From contig NZ_JAJGRC010000001.1 of NCBI RefSeq assembly GCF_020786625.1, positions 558,001 to 622,000 on the forward strand: a stretch of 64,000 nucleotides of DNA. Reading direction: 5' to 3'. Origin of the DNA: Salinicoccus sp. RF5. GTDB taxonomy: Bacteria; Bacillota; Bacilli; Staphylococcales; Salinicoccaceae. Position numbers and translations under genes: made by a program. Below are positions 16,004 through 25,525 of the stretch, piece by piece (the first letter of the stretch is position 1; each line of letters starts with the position of its first letter). The notes under the pieces are model-generated. The model searched no databases. It saw only the letters and a program-made list of their open reading frames with translations, and was not told the origin of the DNA.

Positions 16004-16012
16004 ATTATACCA
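16004..16012 (-). promoter_or_regulatory. Extended -10 promoter, minus strand
   Basis: TGG followed by TATAAT (minus strand, 16012-16004). The -35 region is weak (TAGATG at 17 bases). A TATAAT also reads on the plus strand at 15998-16003, so direction is not certain. Confidence 0.45.
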
Positions 16013-16029
16013 TAAGAAAAATATTCCAT

Positions 16030-17019
16030 CTACTTCTGGATATAATTTTCTGTGTAATATGGAATATCTTCATCATTGTATGCTGTACCTGTCCCAAGAT
16101 GCGTGAATTCAGGCTTCAACGTGTTCACCCGGTGCTCCATCGAATTCATCAGGCTATGGTGCGAGAAGATCGGTGATGTATGGCCCATGGCGATGTTCTC
16201 GCCAGCCATGCGGTAATCCACTCCGGCTGCATCGACACGGTCCTTCAATGTTTCCCCATCGGGCGAATCATGGTTGAAGTAGTCGTTTTCCGCCATGTCC
16301 TCACTGTGTCCCTGTGCTGCCATGCCTGCTGCCTCATAGGCTTCGAGCGGCTGCACTCCATACTCGTGCCGGGTCGCATTCACAAGCAGATGGTTCATCC
16401 TTGAATTGTCCACGGCCTCCGGGTGGTTGTACAGTTCCTTGCCTGCTTCGACCTCCTCCTTCATCACTACAAGTGTTCCATTGACCTTGTCGTCTTCATG
16501 GAGGTCATAGAAAAAATAGACGTACCTGTCCTTCAGGTCATATACCGCATATTCGTTGCTGTCGACCCTGAGCCGCTTCCATCCCTTTTTGATCGATTCT
16601 TCAGGTTCACCGTAGGCCTCCCTGACACTTTCGCGGTCCATACCCTCGATGTTAATGTTGTCGATCGACACATCATCACTGTTGGTATAGGCCCCTGTGA
16701 CCAATCCGTCATTGACGAGCACCATCCTGAACCTGCCGTAGTCTTCCTCGACGACGAAATCCCCTGCATATTCACTTCCGAGCACTTCCTGGCCATCGAT
16801 ATCATATTCACCCTCCATGGCCACTTCGATCTCTTGGGTCTGTGCACTATTGATCTCGTGTATGGTGCTCATATCATAGGTCGGATACACATACGTCTCC
16901 AGCCATTCCACAGCATATTCCCTGTTCAGACCATCCTTGAAATCGTAGGAATGGACTGCTGGGGCGAGGATCGTGGAAACGATATAGATGATGATGATGA
17001 AGAAGAGTTTCCCTGGCAT
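16030..17019 (-). CDS. Exported CAP-domain protein with CAP-associated N-terminal domain
   Basis: A 329-residue protein with an N-terminal signal or membrane anchor (residues 4-24), a CAP-associated domain (about 55-190, including GMDRESVREAYGEPEESI) and a C-terminal CAP/SCP domain (about 205-325) with AQGHSEDMAENDYFNHDSP and AGENIAMG, carrying the conserved histidines and glutamate. Bacterial CAP proteins of this two-domain type (B. subtilis YlbC-like) are secreted and of unclear activity. The ATG follows GGAGGTG at 6 bases. Downstream of panD by position (56 bases from its stop), so it may be read from the pan transcript; no terminator was seen between them. Confidence 0.88.
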   Translation of the reverse strand: MPGKLFFIIIIYIVSTILAPAVHSYDFKDGLNREYAVEWLETYVYPTYDMSTIHEINSAQTQEIEVAMEGEYDIDGQEVLGSEYAGDFVVEEDYGRFRMVLVNDGLVTGAYTNSDDVSIDNINIEGMDRESVREAYGEPEESIKKGWKRLRVDSNEYAVYDLKDRYVYFFYDLHEDDKVNGTLVVMKEEVEAGKELYNHPEAVDNSRMNHLLVNATRHEYGVQPLEAYEAAGMAAQGHSEDMAENDYFNHDSPDGETLKDRVDAAGVDYRMAGENIAMGHTSPIFSHHSLMNSMEHRVNTLKPEFTHLGTGTAYNDEDIPYYTENYIQK

Positions 17020-17075
17020 GGCTGCACCTCCTTTTTTAAAGTTTAAAAAGAGTAATTAAACGGATGTCTAATTAC

Positions 17076-17468
17076 TCATTGATGTGTATATTCGGTTTGT
17101 CTTTTTTCAATATACCCCGGGTCGACGATATTGTTGTCCTGATCGACGATTACCACTTTTGGCTCATAACCATCCAATTCACGCTCATCGACCTGGACAT
17201 AGCTGATGATGATGATGACATCACCAACCTGCACCTTTCTTGCGGCGGCACCGTTCAGGCATATTTCACCAGAGCCGCGCTCCCCTTCGATGACATATGT
17301 TTCAAGGCGTTCGCCGTTATTGTTGTTGACGATCTGCACCAATTCATTCGGCAGGATGTTCGCCGCTTCAAGCAGTACCGGATCGATTGTAATGCTGCCT
17401 ACATAGTTGAGGTTGGCCTCTGTGACGACCGCCCGGTGTATTTTACCGTTCATCATTGTCCTGATCAT
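17076..17468 (-). CDS. panD: Aspartate 1-decarboxylase proenzyme
   Basis: Converts L-aspartate to beta-alanine for pantothenate synthesis. The 130-residue proenzyme self-cleaves between G24 and S25 in NYVGSITID to form the pyruvoyl group; K9 and Y58-type catalytic positions lie in GKIHRA and the [12 protein letters not shown] block. The first ATG ([10 protein letters not shown]) is kept because it places Ser at position 25 as in the family. Its start overlaps the end of panC by 26 bases, indicating translational coupling in panBCD. Confidence 0.97.
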   Translation of the reverse strand: MIRTMMNGKIHRAVVTEANLNYVGSITIDPVLLEAANILPNELVQIVNNNNGERLETYVIEGERGSGEICLNGAAARKVQVGDVIIIISYVQVDERELDGYEPKVVIVDQDNNIVDPGYIEKRQTEYTHQ

Positions 17469-18309
17469 TTTTTATCACCATCATATTATCTATTAACCGT
17501 GTTCTTTCGAACTTAACAGCAATGAATATTATAACATCACCGTCAATGTTTTGAACAGGATTTAGATCGGGATGGGTGAATATCTGAAGGTCATCTATCA
17601 TGCCGGAAGTGTGATCTTCTACATGAGCTTCGATGCGTTCCTTGACTTCCCCGGCATCAGAGACACCCTCCTGTATCATATCACGACCCATTTCAAGTGC
17701 CCGATTGATCTCCGGCGCCTCGGCACGTTCCGTCTCGGACAGGTTGACGTTCCTGCTGCTTTTGGCAAGCCCATCCGCTTCCCTTTCGGTCGGCACCCCC
17801 ACGATGTCGATGTCGTGGTTGAAATCCGCCACCATTCTCCTGATGATCATCAGCTGCTGGCGGTCCTTTTCACCGAACACTGCAAAATCGGGCCGGATGA
17901 TGTTGAACAGCTTGTTCACGACTGTCACGACACCTTCGAAATGACCCGGGCGCCTCACGCCGTCGAGGATTGAGGCCATCGTGCGGAGGTGGAGTTCAAG
18001 CTCCGGCGTCTTCGGATACATCTCCGCCTCTGAGGGGTGGAAAACGACATCCACCCCATGCGCCCTGCAGATTTCAAGATCGCGTTCAAGGTTCCTCGGG
18101 TAGCTGTCCAGATCCTCATCCGGGCCGAACTGGAGCGGGTTGACGAATATGCTCACCGCCACGATGTCCCCCTTTTTTTTGGCTGCCTCCACCAGTGCCA
18201 TATGCCCTTCGTGGAGGGCGCCCATCGTCGGTACCAGTGCGACGCTTTTCCCGCGATGCCCATCCAGTATATTGCGTACTTCCTTTATTGTATCCGCTGT
18301 CTTCATCAT
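17443..18309 (-). CDS. panC: Pantothenate synthetase
   Basis: ATP-dependent ligase joining pantoate and beta-alanine. The 288-residue product carries the nucleotidyltransferase HIGH-type motif in [18 protein letters not shown], the block [20 protein letters not shown] and the KMSKS-like [13 protein letters not shown]. The first two codons are both ATG; the first overlaps the panB stop as ATGA. Middle gene of the panBCD operon. Length and motifs are normal for the family. Confidence 0.97.
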   Translation of the reverse strand: MMKTADTIKEVRNILDGHRGKSVALVPTMGALHEGHMALVEAAKKKGDIVAVSIFVNPLQFGPDEDLDSYPRNLERDLEICRAHGVDVVFHPSEAEMYPKTPELELHLRTMASILDGVRRPGHFEGVVTVVNKLFNIIRPDFAVFGEKDRQQLMIIRRMVADFNHDIDIVGVPTEREADGLAKSSRNVNLSETERAEAPEINRALEMGRDMIQEGVSDAGEVKERIEAHVEDHTSGMIDDLQIFTHPDLNPVQNIDGDVIIFIAVKFERTRLIDNMMVIKNDQDNDER

Positions 18310-19112
18310 TCCTCAAAAACCTTTCTCTTGTATGTTGTATCCTCATCCGGGAACCGGGCAGCCTTGACCGCTTCGGCGTATGCCCTGAGCCCGTCCACGC
18401 CGGCCGTATTGAAATCTGCGTACGGCTTGACGAATTTCGGCAGCCGATCGGTCCCGTACTGCAGCACATCATGGTAGACGAGCACCTGGCCGTCCACATC
18501 CACACCCGCACCGATTCCGATGGTCGGAATGGAGAGGGTGCTCGTGATTTTGCCGGCGAGGTCGGAAGGGATGGCTTCAAGCACCACCATGCATGCACCG
18601 GCCGTTTCCACTGCCTTGGCGTCCTCGATCAGCTGCATCGCGGCATCATGTGTGCCGGCCTGCATCCTGAAGCCCGTGACACCGACAGACTGCGGGGTGA
18701 GTCCAAGATGGCCGACGATCGGTACACCGGCAGCCACGGAGCGGCGGATGATATCGAGGCATCCTACGCCCTCCAGTTTGATGGCGTTTGCCCCTGTCTG
18801 CTGATAGAGCTTCAGTACATTGCCGACGCTGTCGTCATCATTTCCATGATAGGATCCGAATGGCATATCCACAACGACGTATGTATCCGGTGCTCCGCGT
18901 CTGACCGCCTTCGCATGATGGATCATATCATCCATCGTCACCTGCACCGTACTGTCGTAGCCGAGGACTGTCATCCCGAGCGAGTCGCCGACGAGCAGGG
19001 TGTCCAGTCCGGCCGCTTCACTCTGCTTCGCACTCGGATAGTCGTAGGCTGTGACCATCGTGATCCGCTCTCCCTCCATTTTCATCCGTTTCCAATCACT
19101 TGTAGCTTTCAT
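18306..19112 (-). CDS. panB: 3-methyl-2-oxobutanoate hydroxymethyltransferase
   Basis: Transfers a hydroxymethyl group from methylene-tetrahydrofolate to ketoisovalerate, giving ketopantoate, the substrate of PanE. The 268-residue product has the Mg2+-binding block TAYDYPSAKQ, LLVGDSLGMTVLGYDST and EGVGCLDIIRRSVAAGVPIV-type segments of the family. The ATG at 19112 (MKATSDWKRM) is used because AAAGGGG lies 8 bases upstream; an in-frame ATG at 19130 precedes that site. First gene of panBCD, divergent from panE across about 90 bases. Confidence 0.97.
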   Translation of the reverse strand: MKATSDWKRMKMEGERITMVTAYDYPSAKQSEAAGLDTLLVGDSLGMTVLGYDSTVQVTMDDMIHHAKAVRRGAPDTYVVVDMPFGSYHGNDDDSVGNVLKLYQQTGANAIKLEGVGCLDIIRRSVAAGVPIVGHLGLTPQSVGVTGFRMQAGTHDAAMQLIEDAKAVETAGACMVVLEAIPSDLAGKITSTLSIPTIGIGAGVDVDGQVLVYHDVLQYGTDRLPKFVKPYADFNTAGVDGLRAYAEAVKAARFPDEDTTYKRKVFEE

Positions 19113-19201
19113 GATGCTGCCCCTTTCCATTCGAAAGTAATATATTATAATCAGTTTACCATATATTTTATTAGTGCTACATCCAACCAGGAGGGAAATA
19201 A

Positions 19202-20068
19202 ATGAAAGTTGCAGTCATCGGCATCGGTGCCGTCGGCAGCGTCATCGCACGTGAAATGATGATGTTGCCACATGATATTACACTCTTCGGCAGGTCACGA
19301 AAGGAAGGATTCACCATACAGGAAGACGGTGAACGCCGGCATTACCCCTACACCATCGAGGATATCTCAGCATATGAAGGGGACGCCTTCGACATCATCT
19401 TCATCGCCACGAAAGCTACAGCACTCAAGTCCATAAGCGGAATCATCCCTGCAATGGCCCACCGGGATACTGAAGTCATCCTTTGTGAAAATGGCATGGG
19501 ATTCGACGAATACTTTGATGCACCGGTGCCCGCAGTCGTCTATATCAGCGGCCAGAAGCGTGAGGACCGGATCGAGCACTTCCAGGATGCACGCCTGCTC
19601 ATCGGGGACAGACCCCTTCCATACACCGACCGCATCATAGATGATCTTGAAAACACGACCGGTGTGGAACTTGAAATCAAGAAGACTGAGGATTTCCGCC
19701 GCATCCGCTATGAGAAGCTGCTGATCAATCTCGGCATCAATTCCCTGACCGCCCTGTCGAGCAACACCGCTAAAATATTCGACCTCGAAAATGTTGCCGA
19801 CCTTACCCGGCGCCTGCTCAGGGAAGGCCTCGACATCATCAACCGGAAGGGGGAGATCATCGATCCATCCTTCATCGACAAGGCGCTGTCGATCTACCAA
19901 AGCTACAACCGTGAGATGGGCACAAGCATGTACTATGACGTCATGGCCGAAGCCCGCACCGAATACATGTACATCCAGAAGTACTTCCAGCAGCATAAGG
20001 GCGACCTTGATACACCAGTCCTGGACATCATTGTGACCCTGCTCGATGCCTATCAGTATGAGAGGTAG
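19202..20068 (+). CDS. panE: 2-dehydropantoate 2-reductase
   Basis: NADPH-dependent reductase converting ketopantoate to pantoate. The 288-residue protein begins with a Rossmann motif VIGIGAVGSV (residues 4-13) and contains the C-terminal helical domain with RIRYEKLLINLGINSLTAL, including the catalytic lysine region of the family. A strong ribosome site (GGAGGG) precedes the ATG. Divergent placement from panBCD completes the pantothenate pathway in one locus and suggests shared control from the 90-base gap. Confidence 0.93.
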   Translation: MKVAVIGIGAVGSVIAREMMMLPHDITLFGRSRKEGFTIQEDGERRHYPYTIEDISAYEGDAFDIIFIATKATALKSISGIIPAMAHRDTEVILCENGMGFDEYFDAPVPAVVYISGQKREDRIEHFQDARLLIGDRPLPYTDRIIDDLENTTGVELEIKKTEDFRRIRYEKLLINLGINSLTALSSNTAKIFDLENVADLTRRLLREGLDIINRKGEIIDPSFIDKALSIYQSYNREMGTSMYYDVMAEARTEYMYIQKYFQQHKGDLDTPVLDIIVTLLDAYQYER

Positions 20069-20105
20069 GAATTTGAACGTATTGTGACACTTCTGAATCA
20101 TCCGT

Positions 20106-20132
20106 ACATCCGGACATGCCGGGTGTTACAAT
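20106..20132. promoter_or_regulatory. Inverted repeat and -10-like box upstream of the CueP gene (candidate metal operator)
   Basis: ACATCCGG and CCGGGTGT (7 of 8 positions complementary, 5-base loop) span 20106-20126 and abut TACAAT at 20127-20132. The position fits an operator; it could also be a weak panE terminator, but no T run follows. Confidence 0.35.
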
Positions 20133-20155
20133 AAAAGAAAAATCAGGAGGTAATC

Positions 20156-20650
20156 ATGAAGAGACTGCTGCTGCCCTTCATCCTTATAAGCATCATACTC
20201 GCTGGTTGCGGTTCAGAGGATGCGACCGGTGACATCAAAGCGCTCGTCGACGACTACAGCGCCAACAAGGAAGCGGAAGCCGCTTCGATCACGGGAACTG
20301 AACTCCTCATCGGCGAAGATCAGAGCGAGAGGCATTCGTTGCCGCAAGATGAATTCTTCGTCTCCATCGCCCCCTTCATCAACTATACACACCCTTGCGA
20401 GTTCCACAGCCTGACCGGCTGTCAGGGTGAACTCTCCTCAACGGAGATGGATGTCCGCATCACTGATGAAACAGGAAAGGTCCATGTCGACGAAACGATG
20501 ACGACGCTTGAAAACGGCTTCCTTGATTTCTGGCTGCCGCGGGACAGGGAATACAACATCACCATCACCCATGAAGGCCTTTCAACTGAAGGGACGTTCA
20601 CCACCTTTGAAGACGACTCCACATGCCTGACCGATTTCCAATTGAAATAG
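20156..20650 (+). CDS. CueP family copper-binding lipoprotein
   Basis: A 164-residue lipoprotein: signal with lipobox LAGC (lipidated C18), then the CueP core with EFFVSIAPFINYTHPCEFHS and LTGCQGELSS, FLDFWLPRDREYNITI and the terminal CLTDFQLK. The three conserved cysteines outside the lipobox are retained; in Salmonella CueP is a periplasmic copper-binding protein that supplies copper to SodC. Gram-positive members are membrane-tethered outside the cell, and their role is presumed copper resistance or trafficking. Single-gene transcript with an inverted repeat upstream and a terminator downstream. No copper ATPase is adjacent. Confidence 0.85.
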   Translation: MKRLLLPFILISIILAGCGSEDATGDIKALVDDYSANKEAEAASITGTELLIGEDQSERHSLPQDEFFVSIAPFINYTHPCEFHSLTGCQGELSSTEMDVRITDETGKVHVDETMTTLENGFLDFWLPRDREYNITITHEGLSTEGTFTTFEDDSTCLTDFQLK

Positions 20651-20658
20651 CACAGTAA

Positions 20659-20690
20659 AGAGAGCATACCGCCTGGTATGCTCTCTTCCT
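20659..20690 (+). terminator. Terminator of the CueP gene
   Basis: Stem AGAGAGCATACC / GGTATGCTCTCT with loop GCCT; the descending arm ends in TCTTCCTATT. Confidence 0.8.
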
Positions 20691-20849
20691 ATTCAGTACC
20701 GTATCTCAGCCATCCCCATGCTTTCGGTACAAAAACGAACATCAAATGATTTTAAAATTCTTTTCACACTAAAATATGAACTTTAATTGAAAATGTTGTT
20801 GAATAGTTCGTTTATTATGTTATTATTATATCCATCTTAAATATTGAAG

Positions 20850-20920
20850 CACTCATATAATCGCAGGGATATGGCCTGCAAGTTTCTACCGGGATACCGT
20901 AAATGTCCCGACTATGAGTG
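20850..20920 (+). promoter_or_regulatory. Guanine-class purine riboswitch aptamer
   Basis: The aptamer contains all conserved blocks: CACTCATATAATCGC (P1 and J1/2), GATATGG, AGTTTCTACCGGG and CGTAAATGTCCCGACTATGAGTG in order. The specificity position in GACTATGAG is C, which selects guanine or hypoxanthine rather than adenine. It precedes xpt-pbuX, the classical target. Confidence 0.95.
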
Positions 20921-20937
20921 GGTAACTTTCGTGGATT

Positions 20938-20983
20938 GCCGCGAAGCTGCTCATCTCATTGATGTGTGCTTCGGGCTTTTTTG
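20938..20983 (+). terminator. Riboswitch-controlled terminator
   Basis: GCCGCGAAGC pairs with GCTTCGGGC and is followed by seven T. It lies 17 bases past the aptamer, as expected for purine-induced termination. Confidence 0.85.
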
Positions 20984-20994
20984 TTTCAAAATAA

Positions 20995-21596
<602 letters not shown>

Positions 21597-21597
<1 letters not shown>

Positions 21598-22904
21598 TGC
21601 AGATGTCCAAACCAAAACAGCTGTCACTCGGTTTTCAGCATGTACTTGCAATGTATGCGGGTGCCGTCGTCGTACCACTCATCGTCGGTGGCGCCATCGG
21701 CCTCACACCCGCGCAGCTCACCTACCTGATCGCCATCGACATCATGATGTGCGGCATCGCGACCATCCTCCAGGTCTGGAAAAACAAATTCACCGGCATC
21801 GGGCTTCCTGTAGTGCTCGGTTGCACGTTTACAGCCGTCGGCCCGATGATCGCCATCGGCAATACATATGGCATCCCGTCGATCTATGGCGCCATTCTTG
21901 TGACCGGATTGTTCGTACTCCTCATCGGCAAGTACTTCAGCAAGATGATCCGCTTCTTCCCGCCTGTCGTTACAGGTACTGTGGTCACCACGATAGGCAT
22001 CACACTCGTTCCCGTGGCCATGCATGACATTTCCGGCGGACAGGGCAGCGCGGATTATGGTTCCGGCCTCAATCTGACACTCGGATTCGGTACGCTGGCT
22101 GTAATCTTGATCCTGTTCAGGTTCGGCAGGGGGTTCCTCAAATCCATCGCCATCCTGAGCGGCATCGTCATAGTCACACTGGTCAGTTCATTCTTCGGCA
22201 TGGTCGACCTCACACCGGTAAGGGACGCTTCATGGTTCCACCTGCCGCGGCTCTTCTTCTTCGGCATGCCGGAATTCAACATCATTCCGATACTGACGAT
22301 GATGCTCGTGGCCGTCGTCAGCCTTGTCGAAGCCACCGGCGTCTACTTCGCACTCGGTGATATATGCGAAGATGACCTCGATGACACGGACTTGAAGCGC
22401 GGCTACCGTGCCGAAGGCCTCGCCATCATACTGGGCGGCCTGTTCAACGCCTTCCCCTACACGACCTATTCACAGAATGTCGGCCTCGTCCAGCTGTCCG
22501 GCGTTAAGAGCAGGCAGATCATCTACATCGCCGGCGTCATGTTGATTCTGCTCGGCCTCGTTCCAAAGATCGGCGCCGTCACGATGGCCATCCCGACGCC
22601 CGTCCTTGGGGGCGCCATGCTTGCCATGTTCGGCATGGTCATATCGTATGGCATCAAGATGCTGTCACGTGTCGATTTCGAAAATCAGAACAACCTGATG
22701 ATCGTCGCCATCTCCATCGGCATGGGGCTCGGTGTCACAGCCGTCCCGGACCTTTTCGCCATCGTACCCGGAAGTCTCGCCGTCATTGCGGAAAGCGGCA
22801 TCGTCCTCGGCAGCCTGACGGCGATTGTCCTGAACTTGATATTGAACACCAGAATGGACAAGAGTAGACAGCAGGTTCTGAAGGAAGGTCATGCTGCGAA
22901 CTGA
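21597..22904 (+). CDS. pbuX: Xanthine permease (NCS2 family)
   Basis: Membrane importer for xanthine of the nucleobase-ascorbate transporter family, about 435 residues with 12-14 helices. Family motifs include the GLPVVLGCTFTAVGPMIAI block in helix 3, EATGVYFALGDI in helix 8 and QNVGLVQLSGVKSR. Start choice is uncertain among GTG 21594, ATG 21597 and ATG 21603; the ATG at 21597 overlaps the xpt stop (TGATG) and has GAGGTG 8 bases upstream. Purine levels control it through the leader riboswitch. Confidence 0.96.
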
Positions 22905-22929
22905 TAATCCAAAAAAATCTTTTTATGGT

Positions 22930-22972
22930 CTCCCCCCACCAGAACACTTTGCTGATGGGGGGCATTTCTTGA
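22930..22972 (+). terminator. Terminator of xpt-pbuX
   Basis: Stem CCCCCCACCAG / CTGATGGGGGG (one mismatch) with loop AACACTTTG, then CATTTCTTGAGTTT. The T run is imperfect. Confidence 0.7.
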
Positions 22973-23039
22973 GTTTGTATATTTTTGCATGACACCGCTC
23001 CACAAAGATCACATTGTTGACCTTATCAAAATGAACGTG

Positions 23040-23063
23040 GTTTTTTCCATTCCAACAGGGTAA
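23040..23063 (+). promoter_or_regulatory. SigB-like promoter of the acidic membrane protein gene
   Basis: GTTTTT (23040-23045) and GGGTAA (23058-23063), 12 bases apart, compared with the SigB consensus GTTTAA and GGGTAT. Confidence 0.4.
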
Positions 23064-23094
23064 TGTACTGTAAAAGTACTTAGGGGGGCTGCAT

Positions 23095-23616
23095 GTGAGT
23101 GAGGATAAAGATAACAGGATCGACAGGAATGAAATGAAGGAGCGGAAGGATGGGTATCAGCGGGACCCTGAAGAAATGTCGGATCCCGCTGAAAGGAATG
23201 CCGTTGAGAGCCAGAAGGGGCCTGAGGAACAGCATGGTGAGGAAGTCGAAAACGCGGCTCCCGGCAAGGAGCGCGCAGAAGCGCTTCGGGAGGAACGCAG
23301 AAGTGAGGGCGCAGAACAGCAGTATGAAACGAATAAGAAAATCGGAATCAGCGGGTGTCTGGTATTGACCGTCACCTTCCTTGCACTGCTGATCATACTC
23401 GGTTCATGTACCGGCCTCTTCTTTGGGGATGAGCAGGATGAGGAGATTACAGAAGATGAAGCACCCGGAAATCCGGAAGAGGATGATGTCGGTGACGATT
23501 CATCAAGTATTACGCCGGAAATGGAACTTGAAAAGGAATTCGGAATCGTATTCCATAAAAAAAGCCACCCTTCGGGTGGCTTTTACAGTATACATATGTC
23601 TATCCTTCCAGACTGA
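23095..23616 (+). CDS. Hypothetical single-span membrane protein with acidic domains
   Basis: A 173-residue protein starting GTG after GGGGGG. Residues 1-80 are hydrophilic and rich in Glu, Lys and Arg (probably disordered), residues 84-108 form one membrane helix (GCLVLTVTFLALLIILGSC), and the following stretch is strongly acidic. No family is recognised. The reading frame runs through an intrinsic terminator hairpin at 23560-23584 and overlaps the convergent AbgT gene by 17 bases. A stop just before the hairpin exists in a neighbouring frame (TAA at 23556), so the true C-terminus may be shorter if a frameshift occurred. Expression may depend on SigB. Confidence 0.6.
   Translation: MSEDKDNRIDRNEMKERKDGYQRDPEEMSDPAERNAVESQKGPEEQHGEEVENAAPGKERAEALREERRSEGAEQQYETNKKIGISGCLVLTVTFLALLIILGSCTGLFFGDEQDEEITEDEAPGNPEEDDVGDDSSSITPEMELEKEFGIVFHKKSHPSGGFYSIHMSILPD
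23556..23586. terminator. Bidirectional terminator between convergent genes
   Basis: Stem AAAAGCCACCC / GGGTGGCTTTT with loop TTC-type tetraloop region, A run before and T run after. It ends the AbgT gene on the minus strand and the membrane protein gene on the plus strand. Confidence 0.85.
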
Positions 23617-25123
23617 CGCCCACCCCCGGTCCGAATGGAATGCCGAATATGAAGAAGACGGCAAGCAGTACGATCCAGATGCCGAAGAAGGCGATGCTGT
23701 ATGGCAGCATCAGGGAAATGAGGGTGCCAAGCCCGGCTTTCTTATCGTAATCCTTCATGACGGCAAGTACCAGCATGATATATGGATTCAGTGGTGTAAT
23801 GATGTTTGTCGAAGAATCGGCGATACGGTAGGCGGCCTGGATAAAGGCGGGATGATAATCCAGCAGCATGAACATCGGTATGAACACCGGTGCCATCAGT
23901 GCCCATTGCGCAGAACCACTGAAGATGATCATATTGAGGAGTGCCGTCAATACTGAAAAACCGAGTATCAGTGGCAGGCCGGTCATATCGATGCTTGTGA
24001 AGAAGTCTGCGCTGTTTACAGCAAGCAATGTTCCAAGGTTGCTCCAGTTGAAGTATGCGATGAACTGGGCAGCGGCGAAAATCAGTACGATGTATCCAGC
24101 CATATCCTTCATCGCATCCGTCATGAACCTCGGGATATCATCCATTTTTTCTATTGTACCTACAGTTCTGCCATAGACGACACCGATCGTCACAAAGAAG
24201 AGCAGCACAATTGGAACGATATTGCCGAGGAGTGGTGAAGGCACCAATCCGCCCTCTTCATTCCGTAATGTAGACCCTGGGAAGAACACCAGTCCGGCAA
24301 TCACCGCCAGAAAGATTACGCCGGCAATCACTGCATTCCTGAGCCCTTTCGTTTCAATATCACTCACTTCTTCCAGCTGCCTGTCTTCTTCCGTCTCATC
24401 CTTGTATGTACCAAGGCGCGGCTCTATGATCTTATCTGTAATCAGCCCACCTGCAACGGCAATGAAGATTACTGAAGTCAGCATGAAATAGTAGTTGTCC
24501 ACCGGGGTTACTATGACGGCATCGTCAAGCATGGCAGCTGCTTCTGTCGTAATGCCGGCAAGTGTCGCGTCCGTACCTGCAATGATGAGGTTCGCGGTGA
24601 ATCCTGCTCCCGTGCCGGCAAACCCGGCTGAAAGCCCGGCCAGGGGGTGTCTCCCTATGGTATAGAATACCATTGCCGCAAGCGGGGGAATGATGACGAA
24701 TGCTGCATCCGCAGCCAGGTTGCCTGTAATGCCGACAACGATGATGGCATAGGTGACAACGGATTTCGGCGCCTTGAGTATCGACTTCCTGATGGCAGTG
24801 GAGAGCAGTCCCGTCTTTTCCGCTACACCGATACCCAGCATGATACCGAGCACAAGGCCCAAAGGTGCGAAGCCTGTAAAATTATCAAGCATGGAGGACA
24901 GCATGTAGGCAAGCCCTTCAAAGGAAATGAGGCTCCTGATTTCAAGCGTTTCCCCCGTTCCCGGGTGATCTACCGTCGCACCTGTGAGATTGAAGATCAT
25001 GGAAAGAACCATGACGACCGCTGCAAGTATCACAAAGATGAAGAACGGATCGGGGAGCCTGTTTCCCAGCCGTTCGATTTTTCCCAGAATACCATTCTGA
25101 CTCTCTTCTTTCGCTTCACTCAT
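23600..25123 (-). CDS. AbgT family transporter
   Basis: A 507-residue membrane protein of the AbgT family (AbgT, MtrF, YdaH), whose members import p-aminobenzoyl-glutamate or export sulfonamides using ion gradients. The N-terminus LGNRLPDPFFIFVILAAVV, the segment TAIRKSILKAPKSVVTYA and the re-entrant SSTNIITPLNPYIMLVL near the C-terminus are family hallmarks. The ATG at 25123 (MSEAKEESQ) follows GGAGATATAC; the longer frame to 25213 has no ribosome site. Monocistronic. Substrate unknown; no aminobenzoyl-glutamate hydrolase is adjacent. Confidence 0.9.
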   Translation of the reverse strand: MSEAKEESQNGILGKIERLGNRLPDPFFIFVILAAVVMVLSMIFNLTGATVDHPGTGETLEIRSLISFEGLAYMLSSMLDNFTGFAPLGLVLGIMLGIGVAEKTGLLSTAIRKSILKAPKSVVTYAIIVVGITGNLAADAAFVIIPPLAAMVFYTIGRHPLAGLSAGFAGTGAGFTANLIIAGTDATLAGITTEAAAMLDDAVIVTPVDNYYFMLTSVIFIAVAGGLITDKIIEPRLGTYKDETEEDRQLEEVSDIETKGLRNAVIAGVIFLAVIAGLVFFPGSTLRNEEGGLVPSPLLGNIVPIVLLFFVTIGVVYGRTVGTIEKMDDIPRFMTDAMKDMAGYIVLIFAAAQFIAYFNWSNLGTLLAVNSADFFTSIDMTGLPLILGFSVLTALLNMIIFSGSAQWALMAPVFIPMFMLLDYHPAFIQAAYRIADSSTNIITPLNPYIMLVLAVMKDYDKKAGLGTLISLMLPYSIAFFGIWIVLLAVFFIFGIPFGPGVGVSLEG

Positions 25124-25388
25124 AGGGTATATCTCCTTTTCAAGATGAATATCTGCAATATGCAGTATGATGCATTTTAATTTTCTCCCATATTTTCCAA
25201 AGTATAGCTTCACATAAAAATAATGGATTTATCCTATAATAATATCAGAATTGTTTAAATATTCAATTACTGATGACTTTTAAACTTATGGTGGTGCAGA
25301 TACCTTTTCTCCAATGAGCGGCCCCCTCCCTCAGGGGAGGACGCCGGTATAATAAATGGCGCAATCAGCTTCCCCATGCCCGAATGCA

Positions 25389-25420
25389 CAAAAAATGGCA
25401 CAGCTCATCTGAGCTGTGCC
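25389..25420 (-). terminator. Terminator of the DUF438 gene
   Basis: Perfect eleven-base stem GGCACAGCTCA / TGAGCTGTGCC, then on the minus strand ATTTTTTG. The rest of the 25124-25525 gap holds the AbgT upstream region and no other gene I can support. Confidence 0.9.
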
Positions 25421-25525
25421 AACTGAAGCCTATTCTTCCCTGTCTGATTGACGGGAAGAGTCAAGGGCATCGGGGGTGCTTTTGTATACTTCTGCATCAT
25501 ATTTGATTTTGTAGAGGCAGATGCT

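Noticed and set aside
18195-19205. A 336-codon plus-strand frame
   Set aside because: Antisense to panB and panC and runs into the panE start; composition is that of a shadow frame.
25153-25165. Dyad CTGCA-ATA-TGCAG before the AbgT gene
   Set aside because: Five-base half-sites are expected by chance at this frequency and no promoter geometry supports it.
25430-25520. A 30-codon minus-strand frame just after the DUF438 gene
   Set aside because: It runs into the terminator stem and lacks a ribosome site.
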